From assembly GCA_023374045.1 (NCBI GenBank), contig CM041780.1, positions 172,985,339 through 173,049,338 of the forward strand: a stretch of DNA of 64,000 nt, in the 5' to 3' direction. Origin of the DNA: Limonium bicolor. Lineage: Eukaryota; Streptophyta; Magnoliopsida; Caryophyllales; Plumbaginaceae. Below, one piece after another: positions 22,901 through 36,123 of this stretch; positions within the stretch are counted from its first letter, which is position 1, and the number at the start of each line of letters is the position of its first letter. The notes under the pieces were generated by a model. It saw only the letters and a program-made list of their open reading frames with translations, ran no database searches and was not told the DNA's origin. The position numbers and the translations under genes are program-made.

Positions 22901-24916
22901 AATAAAAATGGTAGACAACCGAACAACAAGGAAACAATGTTCATTCCTATTGCAATCAAATAAGAGATTTACTGCCAAGGGTTTACGCCTCTGCACTCTG
23001 TATGACTGAGTGTTTTGGTATTGCACTTACGCAGTAATGATCGAGTGGGATAGCTAGGAATTCGGGAAATGTTAATTGTGGTAGAAATAGAAAGAGACTT
23101 ATAACGTTATAAGGACCGAGGCATAGGAAATGCAAGGTTGTACAAATGAAAGAGTACTTGTACAGAACCAAGTGTGGAGGCATGATTAGCAATAAGTGAC
23201 TGCAGTAAAACGAAATGCCAAATATAGATATGGAATATACCTCAAGTGTGGGAAATAACCGAGAGAGCACTACACATTAGGTAGTAGCTCAACCTCAACC
23301 GACAGTAAGTCGGAAGAAATCAAGTTAATCATCGTAAAAATACATAGTGGTATACATGGTGAATACGAGTAAATGGCTAATTATTAACGCCTAGAAGCCC
23401 CACAGGGCAGAACCAAAATCGGTTATGAGTTAAATAAACTCCAATGAGAATTCTTGGTTTGGGGACTAAACCACCAATATGGTTAAGATCCTCTAACCAG
23501 AACGCATTGTATAACAGACCGCATGGAAGTTAAAACACTTCACGACGGCAGAACATTTTAAACCAATGTTCAGTGATTGATTACGTGGGCGTAATCCCTT
23601 TTAAGGTGGGTAGAGTCTAAAACCGCTTAGTGTGTTTTGACGTACAAGTGTACGTGAACTATGGTGTGCATAGCACAAAATAATTTGTTTTGATTATTGG
23701 TGCGTATGTAATATGAATATACGCATTCATTCATGGTTTAATTGTGGTAATTGCGCACTGAAGATGCGAATACCATTGTGATAAGTGTGTCTACTTTGTT
23801 AACTATTGTGTGAGAGTACAAGTGTAAGGGAGTAAAGAAACTCCCGGGGAACTAAAACCCCGACAATGTATGTTCATATAATGCTAAATGTAAAACCGTG
23901 TATTGTATTTTGATAAAAGTATATATATATATATATACAGTATTGTGATTTATGAAGAGGTATGACACTGACATAGAACCTAGCGAGAATTAAATTCCCT
24001 AGGTAACTTGATTAAAAGTGAATAGAGATAATTGATGGACGGAGTTCCATCCCTTGGAGATGTAATGATTATGACTAGAAGGATTGGAAGATAGAAAATG
24101 GTAAATGCTTGAATTAGTTGTTGTTTGAAATTGACGTGGGTGGTGGAACTTGATTTGCATGCGATCAAGGGAAGCCGAACACAAATTGGGGTGGAGGGAT
24201 ATTTCAACACTGATGCTGATCACATCAGTGTTGGATGACTCTGGAAGCTCCCTATAAGTGGTCATGAATAATCATGTTAAGAACAAGATGCAGTTAGCAC
24301 AAATTGGACTTGGAGTTGTATTGCATTTTCAAAAGAATTTTAAATTGGTGTTTTCAAATTCAATTATTATTTCCAAGATTCTTAAATGGTATTTTCAAAG
24401 GAAAGATCTCTTCTACTTGACCTTATAGAGGATTTTCAATTAGTATCCTTCCAATAAAGGATTTGCTCTACTCAACCCCATAAAGAATATTTTTGTATTA
24501 CTTGCTCACGAGCTGAGGATGTACGAGCCTTTGTCTTTGGACCGGTGACATGAGAAGTATATTTTAAAAATGTATGTGATTGTTTTGATCTCCCAAAGGA
24601 ACGGGGACCAGAAGGTGTCCATCGCGACCGGGTTCTGTGGGATCACAGTGTATATGTACTCAACATGGGACTCGAGCCCATGAAGAGATGGAAAAGGTAT
24701 TTTTGTTTGTTATGCATGCTAAGACATGTTGTGTGATATGGGTGGTATATGTTATCCAGACCTATGAGTCTGAAGGTTGATGCATTATCCAGACCTGGGG
24801 TCTGAAGGTTTATGTCAAGTGTAAGTAATATGTGAAATTCGTGTTGTAAAAGTAAACCCGGTATTCTAATTAAAGGATGCATGGGAAGTTGTGAACTTTG
24901 GGGACAAAGTTCTTTT

Positions 24917-24928
24917 AAGGGGGGTAGA
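24917..24928 (+). other. Polypurine tract of the LARD-like element
   Basis: AAGGGGGGTAGA directly precedes the 3' LTR start at 24930, after TTCTTTT. Confidence 0.85.
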
Positions 24929-27074
24929 TTGAAATACCCCAAACCTTAATGTGTTAATTAATTTTGTAATTATTATTTTCTAAGGCTAATTAAGTCCTTA
25001 AGATCATTGGTGAAGGAATAAAAACCAGAAAGAACAAAAAAATGCGTAAAAGTCACAAAACGTGAAAACGCGTATTTAATTATCTTAGGAGGTATATAAC
25101 CTTAACTAGGGTTATAAATACATTTTTATACCCTAATTACACACTAAGAACATGTGGGAAAAATTCCCAAAGAAAACGGATCCAAATAATGTGTTAAAAC
25201 GCAAACGGAGAGTTAAAGCGCGTTTTTCGAGAAAACTCGAAAACGTGACTTTAAACAGTTAAACGACCCCGTAAAAAAATTATAGTTGACTATATAACTA
25301 TAATTAAACATTAATGAGAGCTTAAGAACCATTAAAATTAAGGAAACGAGAAAATTCCAGAAAATGAGCCCGGTTAGTGAATAGTGCTAAACCGGGCAAA
25401 ATAACGAGCGTTTTCTGTAAAAGACGAAAAAAACGCTCTAGATCATACATATATGGGGCCGATTTTATTTAGCTAATCAACACCCCTCTCACAAGTAAAC
25501 TAGCTAGTAAAGGAAGAGAGAGTTGAATAAGTCAAAAAGCAAAAAGGTATTAAAATACCTTTTCCCTCTCTCTCCTCCCTTATTTCTTTTTCCTCTTCTC
25601 TTTCCTCTCTTTTCCTCCTCTCTGTCGCTTTCTTCTTCCTCCCAAGCTGGAACGATTTTCTTCTCCTCCTCCCATGGCTTCTTGCCATTCCTTGCCTTGC
25701 CCAAGCTTGGTTAAAGCTCAAATCACAAAAATAAATGCATATTCTTCATCCTCTCATCATCCTCTATCTTTCTCTCTTTACGAAATTTCAAAAGGATGAG
25801 TTTCATCCCTATGGGTTTTCCCCATTTGAAGAGAAAATGACATCAAAAGGAAGCTTGGAGTCTCATCTTTCAAACAAGGTAAAAATCTCCAAGAAAAACC
25901 CATCTTTTCTCCATCTCCTAAGTGTGGCCGATTTTGCCTCTTATGCCTTGTTTCCTTTTCTTGTTTTGAGCATCTTTCCAAGCCTCCAATGGTGGATTAG
26001 AGCCCTCCTTTGATTTATGGCAAGAAACCAACTCTAGGGTTTCACAAGGAAATCTCTTAATTAGTGCCTTAAGCATTCTTAGTTAATGAGATTAAGTATT
26101 TTGCTTAAACTCATTCTTTGATTTGAATGTTGGGTTGGAGTTGGGCAACCACATTGCCTTAGCCGATTTTTGCATCAAGAGGAGAGGAGAATTTAAAAGG
26201 AGGATTTGAATGTTCAACGTAAGAAAAATCTACCTTAAACCTTGTTATAATTGTTTTAGAATTTGGGATGGGTTAAATTGAATAATGAACCCCAAAATGT
26301 TAAAAAAAATTGTGTGTTTAGTTGATTTTGAGAGAGTTCGTGAATTAATGGTTTGAACTGAGGGCCTTGGTGCCATGTGTTTTGAGTTTATGTTTATATT
26401 GTGGTTTATTGAGATTTTGAAGTTATGTTGTTGTTGATGGACTTTTGAGAATGTGTGCTGTTAGAACCCACTAAGGGTTTGGATAGTTGAATTGTGAACA
26501 TTTTGGCATTAGGTGAGGAAGATTGTGAATTTGGGATGTGTTAGCATAGTAACAAAGTTATGGCGAATTTTTCGTAGAAACTTAAGGAATTTAGGTGACT
26601 TGGTGAGTTGTCATGACTTAGGGTTAACTAGGTGTTGTTAGGAATTGATTTGGTTGGTAAACCACATTGTGGTGGTTGGTTGAAGAATAGGATGGAGTTA
26701 GGCAAAAATCTGTAGCAAGGATGATATTTGGGAGTTTTGGTGTTGCTAGAAATGAACTAGAGTGTGTAGCTTGGAAACATGAGTTGAACCTTGGTATGAG
26801 AAGTGCATTGGTCTAGGAATGATTTGGTAAGGTTGGTGGAAGGCTATGAAACATCAAAAGAGGTTTTAAGTGCACTGATGTGCATTATGCAACAGAGAGA
26901 ATGGAAAATTTAGGAATTTGAGTAGGGATTAAACCTATGTTTTGAAGAGGTTTAGAGCATGTTTTAAGATGATTAAACATGTGGGAAAACATGTGGAATG
27001 ATTAGGGAATGATTGGAGGTGAATTAGGGGTTGAAAACTGCTCAAAAACCGTTAATTTAAACACCTACAGACAT

Positions 27075-27254
27075 GGTCCGGGTTTGTAAACAAGTACACA
27101 AACCCGGACCACATCAAAAATGTGCCAGAAATTCATTCCAGCATGTGGTCCGGGTTTGTATCCAAGTACACATACCCGGACCAAGCCAAATTGTACACAG
27201 ATTGTAATTTCCGGGATTGGTCCGGGTTTGTAACCCCGGACACAAACCTGGACC
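27075..27254. repeat. Three-unit dyad cassette in 3' LTR
   Basis: Units at 27075-27110, 27147-27182 and 27219-27254 have the same 72-bp spacing and the same GGTCCGGGTTTGT arms as the 5' LTR cassette. Confidence 0.9.
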
Positions 27255-29113
27255 AGTCTAAAAAGTGTCCAGAATGTGTTTTTAAGTGTTTTCATGATGG
27301 GGAAGTTAATGATAATGGTTTTAGATGATGCTTAGGCCTTGTTTGGTGAGTTTTAAAGGCCATTGGGAGTATAAACAAGTGTGAGAGTGAATGTGTAAGT
27401 TGTGAACTTAAGATCACATAAATAAGCTAAGAATAACGGGTCAACAGGGTTAAGTACGGGAGTAATAGAAATTTACATACCGTAAGACTTTGATGTTAAT
27501 AAAAACATTTGAAATAATACCAGTTGTTTGGAAACTACCCGGGAAACGTGAGGTGACGCGTTGGAGCGAATCCTCGGGGACACGGTAGAGTAACCCATGG
27601 TGTAAGGTATGGTTTTCTTGCAACCTGTGTCCTACTGGGTTACACCGGCTTGTATGCCAACTTGTTTTTCTATGTGTTTACCACCTTGCAAGATAAAGCA
27701 TGAAATGAGTTTACAGTAATTCATTAATGTGGCGCAAATAATTCTGATACCGCTTAACCTTAATTATGTGTTGAACCGTAGCTAACCGACTCTAGGATCA
27801 CATAAGAGATCGGTATTCGGATTAAACGTCCCAACCTACGGGAACGTTCTAACTACGGCTATCCGTGCGTTAGTTGTATAATGTGGTTGTGTGTGATGTG
27901 TGTTGCCTTGTTGAATATATCATTGTTTAACCAATGTTGTTGTCTATGTTGACGAATGGGATGTTACCTCCCTAGTGTGTGATTAACTAAGCTTGTAACA
28001 CCAGATGGTGTATGGATGTGATAAGTTCCATAAAGGAACTTCTAACTAATATGTATATATTATGGGGGGTGAGGAATCCGGTCGTTCCGGTAGCGCGCGT
28101 TGTTTGGGAGTTGATGTATATACTTGAATTAACTCCCACTCTGTTATGTTATGGTTGTTTTTCTTCTTGGATTACAACCACCCACAAGTTTAACCAAGGC
28201 TTACCTACCTCTTTATTATTTGGGGCTAGGGGGAATACTGTTATGTTAAGGTTGCTTTCCTTCCTTGGATTACAACCACCCACAAGCTTAGCCAAGGCTG
28301 ACCTACCTCACTATTATTTGGAGCTAGGGGGAAATTGTGTATGGTGTGATCGGTCCTATATTACGGCCGACACATCTAAGTGAATTAAACGTGTACGGTG
28401 TGCTCGGGCCTATATTTCCTCCGGCACATCCTAAGTAAAGTGTACGTTCTCTTAGAAGAACGGTATTAAGTTATATACATGTTATTATGTGAAGTATGTT
28501 GTTATGTTGTGTACGTTGATCTCCGAAATCAACCCCGTACAAATATAAAGGGTAATTAAGTATAACCCGATTAAATGGGTATGTGTCGTCTAGCAAGGAA
28601 TGGCTACATTAGGGTAGAACCCTCAAGGGCCAAAGAACACAATAGTGTGATCTAACCAATGTGATGTGTTAATCTTATGTTTGTATCCCATTCATTGGAC
28701 GTGTGATTTATAAGCATGATATGTGTGTATAGTTTCATGCATGTTTTAAATATAATTAACCGCATGCTCAGACGACAAATAGTTGTGTGTGGCCCGGTAG
28801 TATGCGGGCTGCTCGATTACCATACCAGCAAAGGTGCTGACCCCCTTTGGGGGACCCCCATACTTTTTAGGTACAATGGAGCTGGCAGCCGTTCGAGAGT
28901 AGGACGGGGTAGCTGTTATACTTGGATAGTATTTAGTGTTTAGTAGTTGTAAGGGATGTAAAACCGAAGTTTGATAATCGGTAGCTGAAAGTATAGACTC
29001 GGTACAGTTGTAATGTAATGTATGTATTTCAGTTTAGAAACGGTTGGTAATGTAAAGTGTAGTGCTCGGTAATCTTGTCCATCAGACCGGTACACTATGT
29101 ATATATTAGCCTT

Positions 29114-29135
29114 GTTAGCCACGTGGGTGGCTAAC
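29114..29135 (+). other. Conserved LTR-end hairpin (3' LTR)
   Basis: GTTAGCCAC and GTGGCTAAC arms, identical to the copy at 19859-19880. Confidence 0.75.
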
Positions 29136-29227
29136 GACGTGTAACACCCAGGGATTAAGTTAAGTGTTGAGTTGTAATTCCGCTGCTAAATGTTGTTAAG
29201 TATGGTGTTTGTAGGTGGGGTGTTACA

Positions 29228-30230
29228 GTAATGAATCATTCTCAGATATTACTGTTTCATTCCCAAGAATTGTAGGAACAATCTTAATTGTAGTATCCAG
29301 TTGCTGTCTAAAAGGATACACTTCTTCATGAAAAACAACATCTCTATTGTAAATAATTTTGTTATTATCTATGTCATAAAGTTTGTATCACTTTTGCTCC
29401 AGCCCATAGCTCAAAAAAACACATTTTGCTGCCTATGGCAGAATCATATCATTCCGTTCCTTGTTAATGTGGGCAAAGCAATTAAAGGCTGCCAAAACTC
29501 TTAAGAACAGAATAATCTGGTTTCCTACCGTGAATTATTTCAAATGAAGTTTTGTTGTTGACACAAGCAAGAGACATTCTATTTATGAGGTAAGTGGCAG
29601 TTAACTACTCTCTCCCCAAAATTTCTTGGGGAGAGAAGAGTGAAGCATAAGGGCTCTAGTAGTTTCTAATATGCGCCTGTGTTTTCTTTTTGTCACACCA
29701 TTCTACCGTGGCGTGTGTGGGCAAGTTGTTTGGTGCCTAATACCTTTAGTTTTGAAATAATCAGTCCCTAACCTACCACTACCTAATTCATATGCATTGT
29801 CAGATCTAAGGGTTTTAATCTTCTTGCTAAATTGAGTTTCTATCATAATAATGAAGTTAATTATCAGACTAAAAGAATCAGATTTTAATCTTCATATCTG
29901 AGTCCAAGTAGCACGACTTTTATCCTCAATAATAGTAAGAAAGTAGGAAAACCTGTCATGTGTCTTTAAATTGTAGGGACCCCAGAGGTCAACATGTATC
30001 AACTCAAAAGTATCATTGGTTTTTATTGAACTGAAAGGGAAAACAAGCCTATGACTTTTAGCTCTATTGCATGGCTTACAAAAAATGTTTTGTACAACAT
30101 GTTTTCTTTTACTAAGCCTAGATTTGCTATTTTCTCTTTGGGCAAATTCCCAAGGCTACAATGCCACAAACCAATGGTATTATTGCATTCATAATCTGTT
30201 TCACATAGTCCCTTTTTATCAGTTTCCAAA
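29228..30230 (-). pseudogene. Copia integrase, degenerate
   Basis: The minus strand first encodes the pre-integrase block (LWHCSLGNLPKEKIANLG, near 30160-30110). The integrase core follows: VDLWGPY near 29980, RSDNAYELG near 29800 and NGVTKRKHR near 29690. The third catalytic residue, Glu in the usual VERKHR motif, is Lys here (AAA on the minus strand, plus 29688-29690). A Gln codon just before it is now TAG. Histidines of the zinc-binding region are partly lost. The frame is broken by several stops and shifts. The left end is cut at 29232 by the LARD-like insertion. Confidence 0.87.
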
Positions 30231-30235
30231 CAAAA

Positions 30236-30607
30236 TCACCTGTTGTTTCTCCTATCACAGTGTTTGTCAAGAACATATAACCCCCCATGGACTTGACCAA
30301 TCTCCACTTGTTGTCTTTGTTCAAAGTCCTGGTAAATACAATGGCTATGATTAAAAGCCAACCTAGCATTCATCTGGGCAGACAGTTTACTAACAGAGAT
30401 AAGACCAAATCTGAAGCTAGGAGCAAACAATACATCTTTGAGGACAATAAGGTTATTTAGTTTAATGCTTCCCATTAATCTAACAGGTTGGGAATGCCCA
30501 TCAGGAATGCCCATCAAGTGATTTTTTTCAAGGAAAATACCATCAGAAAACAAAGCCAAATTACCACACATATGATTAGAGGCTCCGTTATCTATAATCC
30601 ACTTCAT
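30236..30607 (-). pseudogene. Copia aspartic protease region
   Basis: A 123-codon open frame on the minus strand holds WIIDNGASNHMCGN, the copia protease active-site block, where the usual Ser or Thr after Asp is Asn. It continues with LKDVLFAPSFRFGLISVSKL, the conserved end of the protease. The ATG at 30607 is internal to the polyprotein, not a true start. It lies between the degenerate zinc knuckle and the pre-integrase block. Confidence 0.88.
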
Positions 30608-30859
30608 TTTCTCATAATCAGGGGCATTAGATGCATTAAATAGTTTATAAACACTATAAGTCCATTTATTGTTGTAAAGGGAAAAGGATTTACTAATGAA
30701 TCCACAATTGGATTCAGACTTCTCTGATTACTTGCTGGTGATTTATGACTTGCTGATGTAAGTCAGCAACTAGTTTACTTTCTCTGGAGTGAGGGTTCCA
30801 CTGTAAGGGCCCTGCATCAATTCTCCTTCTGCCCTTCAATGTTGTTAGCATGATGTCGC

Positions 30860-31158
30860 TTCTCCTTGTTTACTGCTAGCCCGGAGGGAAACCGTGTTTC
30901 TGATAGCACCACTCCTCTATGTTCCAGGCCTTGTGACAGTAAGAGCATTGTATGGCTCCGCGCCTTCCACCAACAGGTTGACCGCACCCAAGGTTCTTTC
31001 TCTATTGATCAGTCAAGAAAGCGACCGGGGACTCAACATCAGCAACTGGAGTGACCGCTAGAATTTTTTGTCATTCTTGTTGAATTAGCGTAGAAGCGCC
31101 TGCTCGATCGATGGGAGGGAAGTAATCATGATAACACTTTCTCTTGCCGCGTTGTATC
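30860..31158 (-). pseudogene. Copia gag C-terminus with zinc-knuckle remnant
   Basis: The minus strand around 30965-30885 reads a knuckle-like CSYCHKAWNIEEWCYQKHGF followed by Pro-Pro-Gly, the usual end of copia gag. The expected His of the CCHC motif is Asn. Upstream, up to 31158, the frame has stops. It is separated from the gag N-terminus by the solo LTR at 31159-38437. Confidence 0.75.
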
Positions 31159-31241
31159 TGTAACACCCTGGATTTTTACCTTAAATGAAAGTAGACGAAA
31201 ATACAAATCTAACGGCGTAAACGGATTGAAAAACGTACTTC

Positions 31242-34200
31242 TGTAATACCCCAACCCGAAATCCAATAAAACTGAACGGCGATCACTCCCAAATATAATA
31301 CAACTGCAGCGGAAATAAATATAACAACCGGGCGGTATTACAATGCCGTTGGCCACCCTTGTGACCAACAAGGCTAAGTCCAAATACAATCCTCAAGTGT
31401 CACGGTCTGGAATACAGATACAACCCGAGATACTAGGAATCAAACTCAAAAGTACAATACTGAAATAAAACAAATAACTAATAGTAGACTCCCAAAGCTT
31501 GGTCTACCCCACCTACACTCAGTGTGGTGATCTCCTCAACTTCAGGTACCTGAAAAATGGGGGTGCCCCCAAAGGGGCTCAGCAAACAATGCTGGTATGG
31601 AAAACGTGCAGCCCATCGTCTACCGGGCCACACCAACTACTTTGTCGAATACATGCAGTTCATTTTTATAAAGCTGTAAACAAGCATAGTCTGATAATAA
31701 CAAGTATCCATACAAGGACAATAATGTCACATAGAACAAGACACAGAAGGTCGAGTTAGCTGAACTGAAATTCTTTACTGATAGTCGGTCCACACAATGG
31801 GACTGACAGTTATAACTGAATATCTGAAATAGTGGAGGTATAGTGACCTCGTTATAAAGAAAGGTTGGTATAAAACCCCAGGAGATGACGTAGTCAAACC
31901 CTGAACTGAATGGCGTGGGAAATAAGACCCACTAGAGGAAAAGTCTTCCTCGAACTGAAGGGCATTTGAATCCCGGAAGGAATAAAGTCTTCCTCCCAAC
32001 TGAATGTTCCGTCGCGAGTAGTAGGAGACGACCTGAGACAGGTACAACTCCCGTAGCATGCATGGCCAGATCCAACTGGGCTCCTCAATCTCGAAGTATA
32101 TAATTGTTAAGTGTCATATAAAGACGTTAAACAAGAACACAATGTGTATTGTCAATTATCACGTTTAGGATAATGACGTATGATAAAGTGAAGTTAGTGA
32201 GAGACTTGAGTACAAGTCCTCGGTATACTGAAACGCAGGTATTTAATCCACTGGTATAGTAGTGTTTGTATGCGTGGGACATACACGTTGTAGTCAGCAA
32301 CAATCACGCACATAAGATAATACCACAGTGTGCAAGAGTAAAACAACAGTTTACATTAATTATCTTGGTCGTTATTTCAAACAACAGATAGCACACAAGC
32401 CAGTGTAATCCGTTAGAAAACAGGTTGCAAGAATCCCATACCGTTCACCGTAGACTGTACTTGTAAATTCCCGGTCAACGTCTGGTCAAACAAAGTCCTA
32501 GAATAGGATTAACTGAGAGGGTTAATTTATGTTACCCTTATATAATGATTCTTTTGAATCTTTTAACAAATCTCGTATTTGTTATTTCATGTGAGGTCTT
32601 ATTTCTTTTAATTACCTCATGATTTTATGTATAACTGTTTTGTTATTCCTTTTTGATTTATTTATAAATCCTTTAATGTACATATATGTATTTATATTTT
32701 CATGTACTATATTTGTTGTTTATTCCAATTGTCTAGGTGATATAACAACTTGTAATATCTTGACTATATTTTATATGTCATGCATGGACATTAAAATTCT
32801 TATAGTTTCTATTATTCTTTTAACCATAAATAATATTTATTGGTTACCTTTAGATTCCTTATAACTATATAAGCCATAGTACTAATTCCATAATTCCTTT
32901 AATCAAAATTCTTTCTTCTAAATCCTCCAAGTATCCATATAGGACCTATATTTATTTAAATCTAAATTCTTAAACTTATATTTCGGTTATTTACAAAACA
33001 ACCACATTAATTCATAAACTTACATTTAAATTCTAATCTTTATGTAACATAATTTTAATTCCTTATTCAATTAAATTAAAAACTACCACTAATACTTTTG
33101 GACATAACTTATAAATATTATAACTTTCGGAAATTACATCTTAGCCCCTCAAAATCTCGGCATGTATATGTATACTTCTTATATTTGCAATCTAACCACA
33201 AAATCTTATAATCTTTACATAAAGTCTTATAAACTATAGTTTTAATTTTAATTCTCCATAAATGCCGAATATATATATATATAAATTCTTAAATTACCAA
33301 ACTAACCCAAAAGAATTCGGCTTTGGTCTAGAACTTTCCATTAATTACATTTTCACCCCAAAACTTTATAATAGTCACTTAATAACTTATAAACTATAGT
33401 TTAAATATTAAATTCCTAAAATTTCGAAAGTGAACTTAATGATTCTCTTAATTATGAATTCGCCACCTATTAAATACCAAACTTTCATAACAACTTTTAT
33501 AAATTACATAATAGCCCAAAACTTTATAAAAAGTTATTTTAAAGCTTGTTTAAATTCTCTAAAATTTATAAACTTAATTCCTAACCTTATATTATATTAT
33601 AATTACACCAAACAGCCCCTTAGCTCACGGTTTTTATAATAAGCACACTAAACTTTGTAAAAATTACATTTAAGCCACATAACTTAATTAATTAGCCATT
33701 TAAGCTCTTAATAAAATATTTTTAACTCACCAAACTTTATGATATAAGTTTATATACCTAAGTAGGTCATTAATACCTATTTAGCACCTAGGTAAATCGG
33801 CCATAATTTAATAGTGACCATATAGTATACAAAAGTGGATTTATATGTCTTAATAAATGTTCATAAATTCATATGAGTCATATAACTCATGTAAAAATTA
33901 TTGTAATGTCTTATATTTATTCTTAGCTCAAAAATAAGCATTTTTGCCCAAGATATTTCGGCCTTAATTAATTTGTAACATAAATAAATTTTGTGACACA
34001 AAAATGTGTCTTAAGGTAAATATTTTCTATAAATGTTATAGATTATATTTTTGGCATATAATACCATATAGTTTCGGTTTTATATAACCTAGGAGGTGTA
34101 CATAATTTTTGTAAAATTTTTAGAAGCTTAACCAAGCTTATAACATAAAGATTTACTTAGTAAACTTACTTCTTAACAAAGGTGGTTAAGTGCTTGGACT

Positions 34201-36089
34201 TCTTCTTGAATCTCCAAGCTTTCTCCAAGGTAATATTGATGCTCCACTTCGGTTATATGCAAGTGGTGAAGGAGTTTTAGGAGTTAGATCTTGAACAAAG
34301 ATCTTAAGTAGATTTGTAAGTATTTTTACAAGAGTTTACCTTAGACTTTTCTCCTTATGAATTCGGCACTCCTAAGGTAGATGAAGAACAAAGTTTCCTT
34401 CATCAAAATGAAGAAGAAAAGAGACTTAGAAGAGGTAGAACTTGGTTACACATAAAAATGTGTTTTAAGGATTTTCAAGCTTTAAAACCTACCTTGAGAT
34501 GCACCTTGGTTTAATGTTGGTTTGGACAAACTCCTTGGAGAACTAAATGAAGCCGAACACACCTTGTTATGCTAGGAAGAGTTTTGCTTCAAGACTTGCC
34601 AAGAAATGCTAGGAATTTACCTTAAAGATGAAGATAGAAGTTTAAATCTCCATTAATGGACTTAAGAGCTTCAAAGGAAGAATGAAGCTAGAAGAGAGAG
34701 GAGGGAGCTTACCTAAACCGTGGATGAAGAGGGCAAGGAAGAAAATGAGACTTAGCTCACGTAAATGCAATAGGCATTTGGAAATTGATTTTGTTTTTGT
34801 CAAATTTTTAATGCCAAATGACTTTACTTTTCCTTTGTTTATTACATGATTGATTGGCTCAATAAATGACCTCTTTTCCAGCTTGAAAACCGGCCATGAG
34901 GAGTGTGACAAGGCAAGAGCATGTGGAAGAAATAATGTGAACTAGAAGACAAGGAAATCTAGGTAAGGTATCTTCTTTTGATTTTTCTAAGTTTGTGTTG
35001 TCTTCTTCCTCCCTTGTAGAGTCACGAATTCAAGGGTCAAATGGGGTCTTAATTGACATTGAAGAGCCAAGGACAAGCATGTTAGGTCACATGGAAAAGA
35101 AGGAATCTAGAAAAGTGAATTCTAGATCCACTTTTTACTTTTTCTCATTTGTTTTTGTTCTAGCTCACATGGCCTTATTCCATGGCCTAATTTCGACAGC
35201 TTGCTGGTCAAATGAGACCTACATACTTAGACATTAAGTAATATAACACATGGGAAGGTGAGTCACCATGTTCTATGCTTTTTATAAATTTTAATGCAAT
35301 TTTTATACTAGTTTTTGCCCTTAAAATCGGCCCCTATAGAGAGCCTTGTTGACTAGTCACACCAACTTATTTAGAAGGTCATTTTAACCCTTTTTAAGAT
35401 TACCAATTCGTGGCATGTCAAAAACTACAAGGTAATTGCGTAAAACGCATTTTCGTGACACCCGAAGGTGTTTTTGTGCTCTAAGGAAATTTTGGGAAAC
35501 CAATTGTTCTTATGAGTTCCAAGTGTTTGTAAACACTTATTATAGTAAATAAACATATACTAAGATGTTACATTGAGTTATATGGGGTTATATCAACCCG
35601 TGACATAATTTACGGGCCATCGGGACACTCCCGGGCCAAAAAGGAGCGCTAAGAAATCCTCCTTTGGTTTTTGCTGAATTTTGAGAAACCACTTCGTGGG
35701 TTCTCTTTAGAATGATAAATAATGATGTTAGGAACTCTAGGAATTAATTTTATAGGAGTTCGTGCCACCTCGGCACTCCTCCGGACTTTTCGTGCTTTAA
35801 GGAGCGGGTGTGAGCACTCCCGAGCATTTTGCGTATTTGACTGAATATAGCTTAGGGAATATATTTGTATATTCATATAATAATTGTATGACCATTTAGT
35901 TTGAATATTAGAGGGTCATACAAGGTCATGTTTGACCATATGCTTCTAAGGCGTTTTAGCGTTTATGGTGAAACGACTGTTTTTATGTAACGTTTTCATG
36001 CATGGGTTTGCATGCGTACGTGAAATGATTTATATTTGGATTATATTCCAATAAATATTATAATATTATTTTAGATTTGGGGTATTTCA
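31242..36089 (-). mobile_element. AT-rich solo LTR (4848 bp)
   Basis: Minus-strand TGAAATACCCC at 36089 to GGGGTATTACA at 31242, with a perfect ACTTC duplication (31237-31241 and 36090-36094). The middle (about 32500-34150) is very AT-rich and has no supported ORF. Its 3' end keeps the family elements: the AGCCCCTTTGGGGGCACC dyad with CAGGTAC (31546-31577) and the terminal hairpin (31348-31369). It resembles the LTR at 49554-57891 more than the 15916-type LTRs. Short ORFs in it are not supported as genes. Confidence 0.9.
31348..31369 (-). other. Conserved LTR-end hairpin, divergent stem
   Basis: The minus strand reads GTTGGTCAC...GTGGCCAAC. Compared with the 15916-type hairpin, the fourth pair changed from A-T to G-C on both arms, and one pair is a G-U wobble, so pairing is kept although the sequence differs. 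Confidence 0.65.
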
Positions 36090-36123
36090 ACTTCAACGAG
36101 TCTTAGAACTGCAAAACAAACTT

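Larger units (their letters stand above)
19973..24929 (+). other. Non-coding interior of the LARD-like element
   Basis: It starts with the primer site and ends with the purine tract. The longest frames are under 180 codons, mostly on the opposite strand, and show no gag, protease, RT, RNase H or integrase motif. Some conserved nucleotide blocks are shared with copies at 1-3021 and 62240-63170 (for example the CCGACTAAGGAA...TAGTCAAGGTTGGAT block near 20535 and 62795), but stops fall at different places in the copies. A possible remnant gag start lies near 20390 (ATGCCTAGCAGTCGAGGAAA); I cannot confirm it. Confidence 0.7.
15916..29227 (+). mobile_element. Complete long-LTR, non-coding (LARD-like) retrotransposon
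   Basis: It has LTRs of 4057 bp (15916-19972) and 4298 bp (24930-29227), both beginning TGAAATACCCC and ending TTACA. It also has an iMet primer site at 19978 and a polypurine tract at 24917. The 4957-bp interior has no long ORF and no recognisable gag or pol. Elements with ~4 kb LTRs and a non-coding interior match the LARD class, which depends on an autonomous gypsy partner. Flanks are GTAAA (15911-15915) and GTAAT (29228-29232), a 5-bp duplication with one change, and both sides are copia sequence. Fragments of two more copies lie at 1-3021 and 57892-63174. Confidence 0.88.
24930..29227 (+). repeat. 3' LTR of the LARD-like element
   Basis: It begins TGAAATACCCCAAACC and ends GGGGTGTTACA. 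It retains the 268-bp segment lost from the 5' LTR (between GAATTTGGGATG copies at 26259 and 26527). It carries the same dyad cassette (27075-27254), tandem repeat (~28140-28335) and terminal hairpin (29114-29135). The CAGGTAC site has become TAGGTAC at 28868-28874. Confidence 0.9.
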
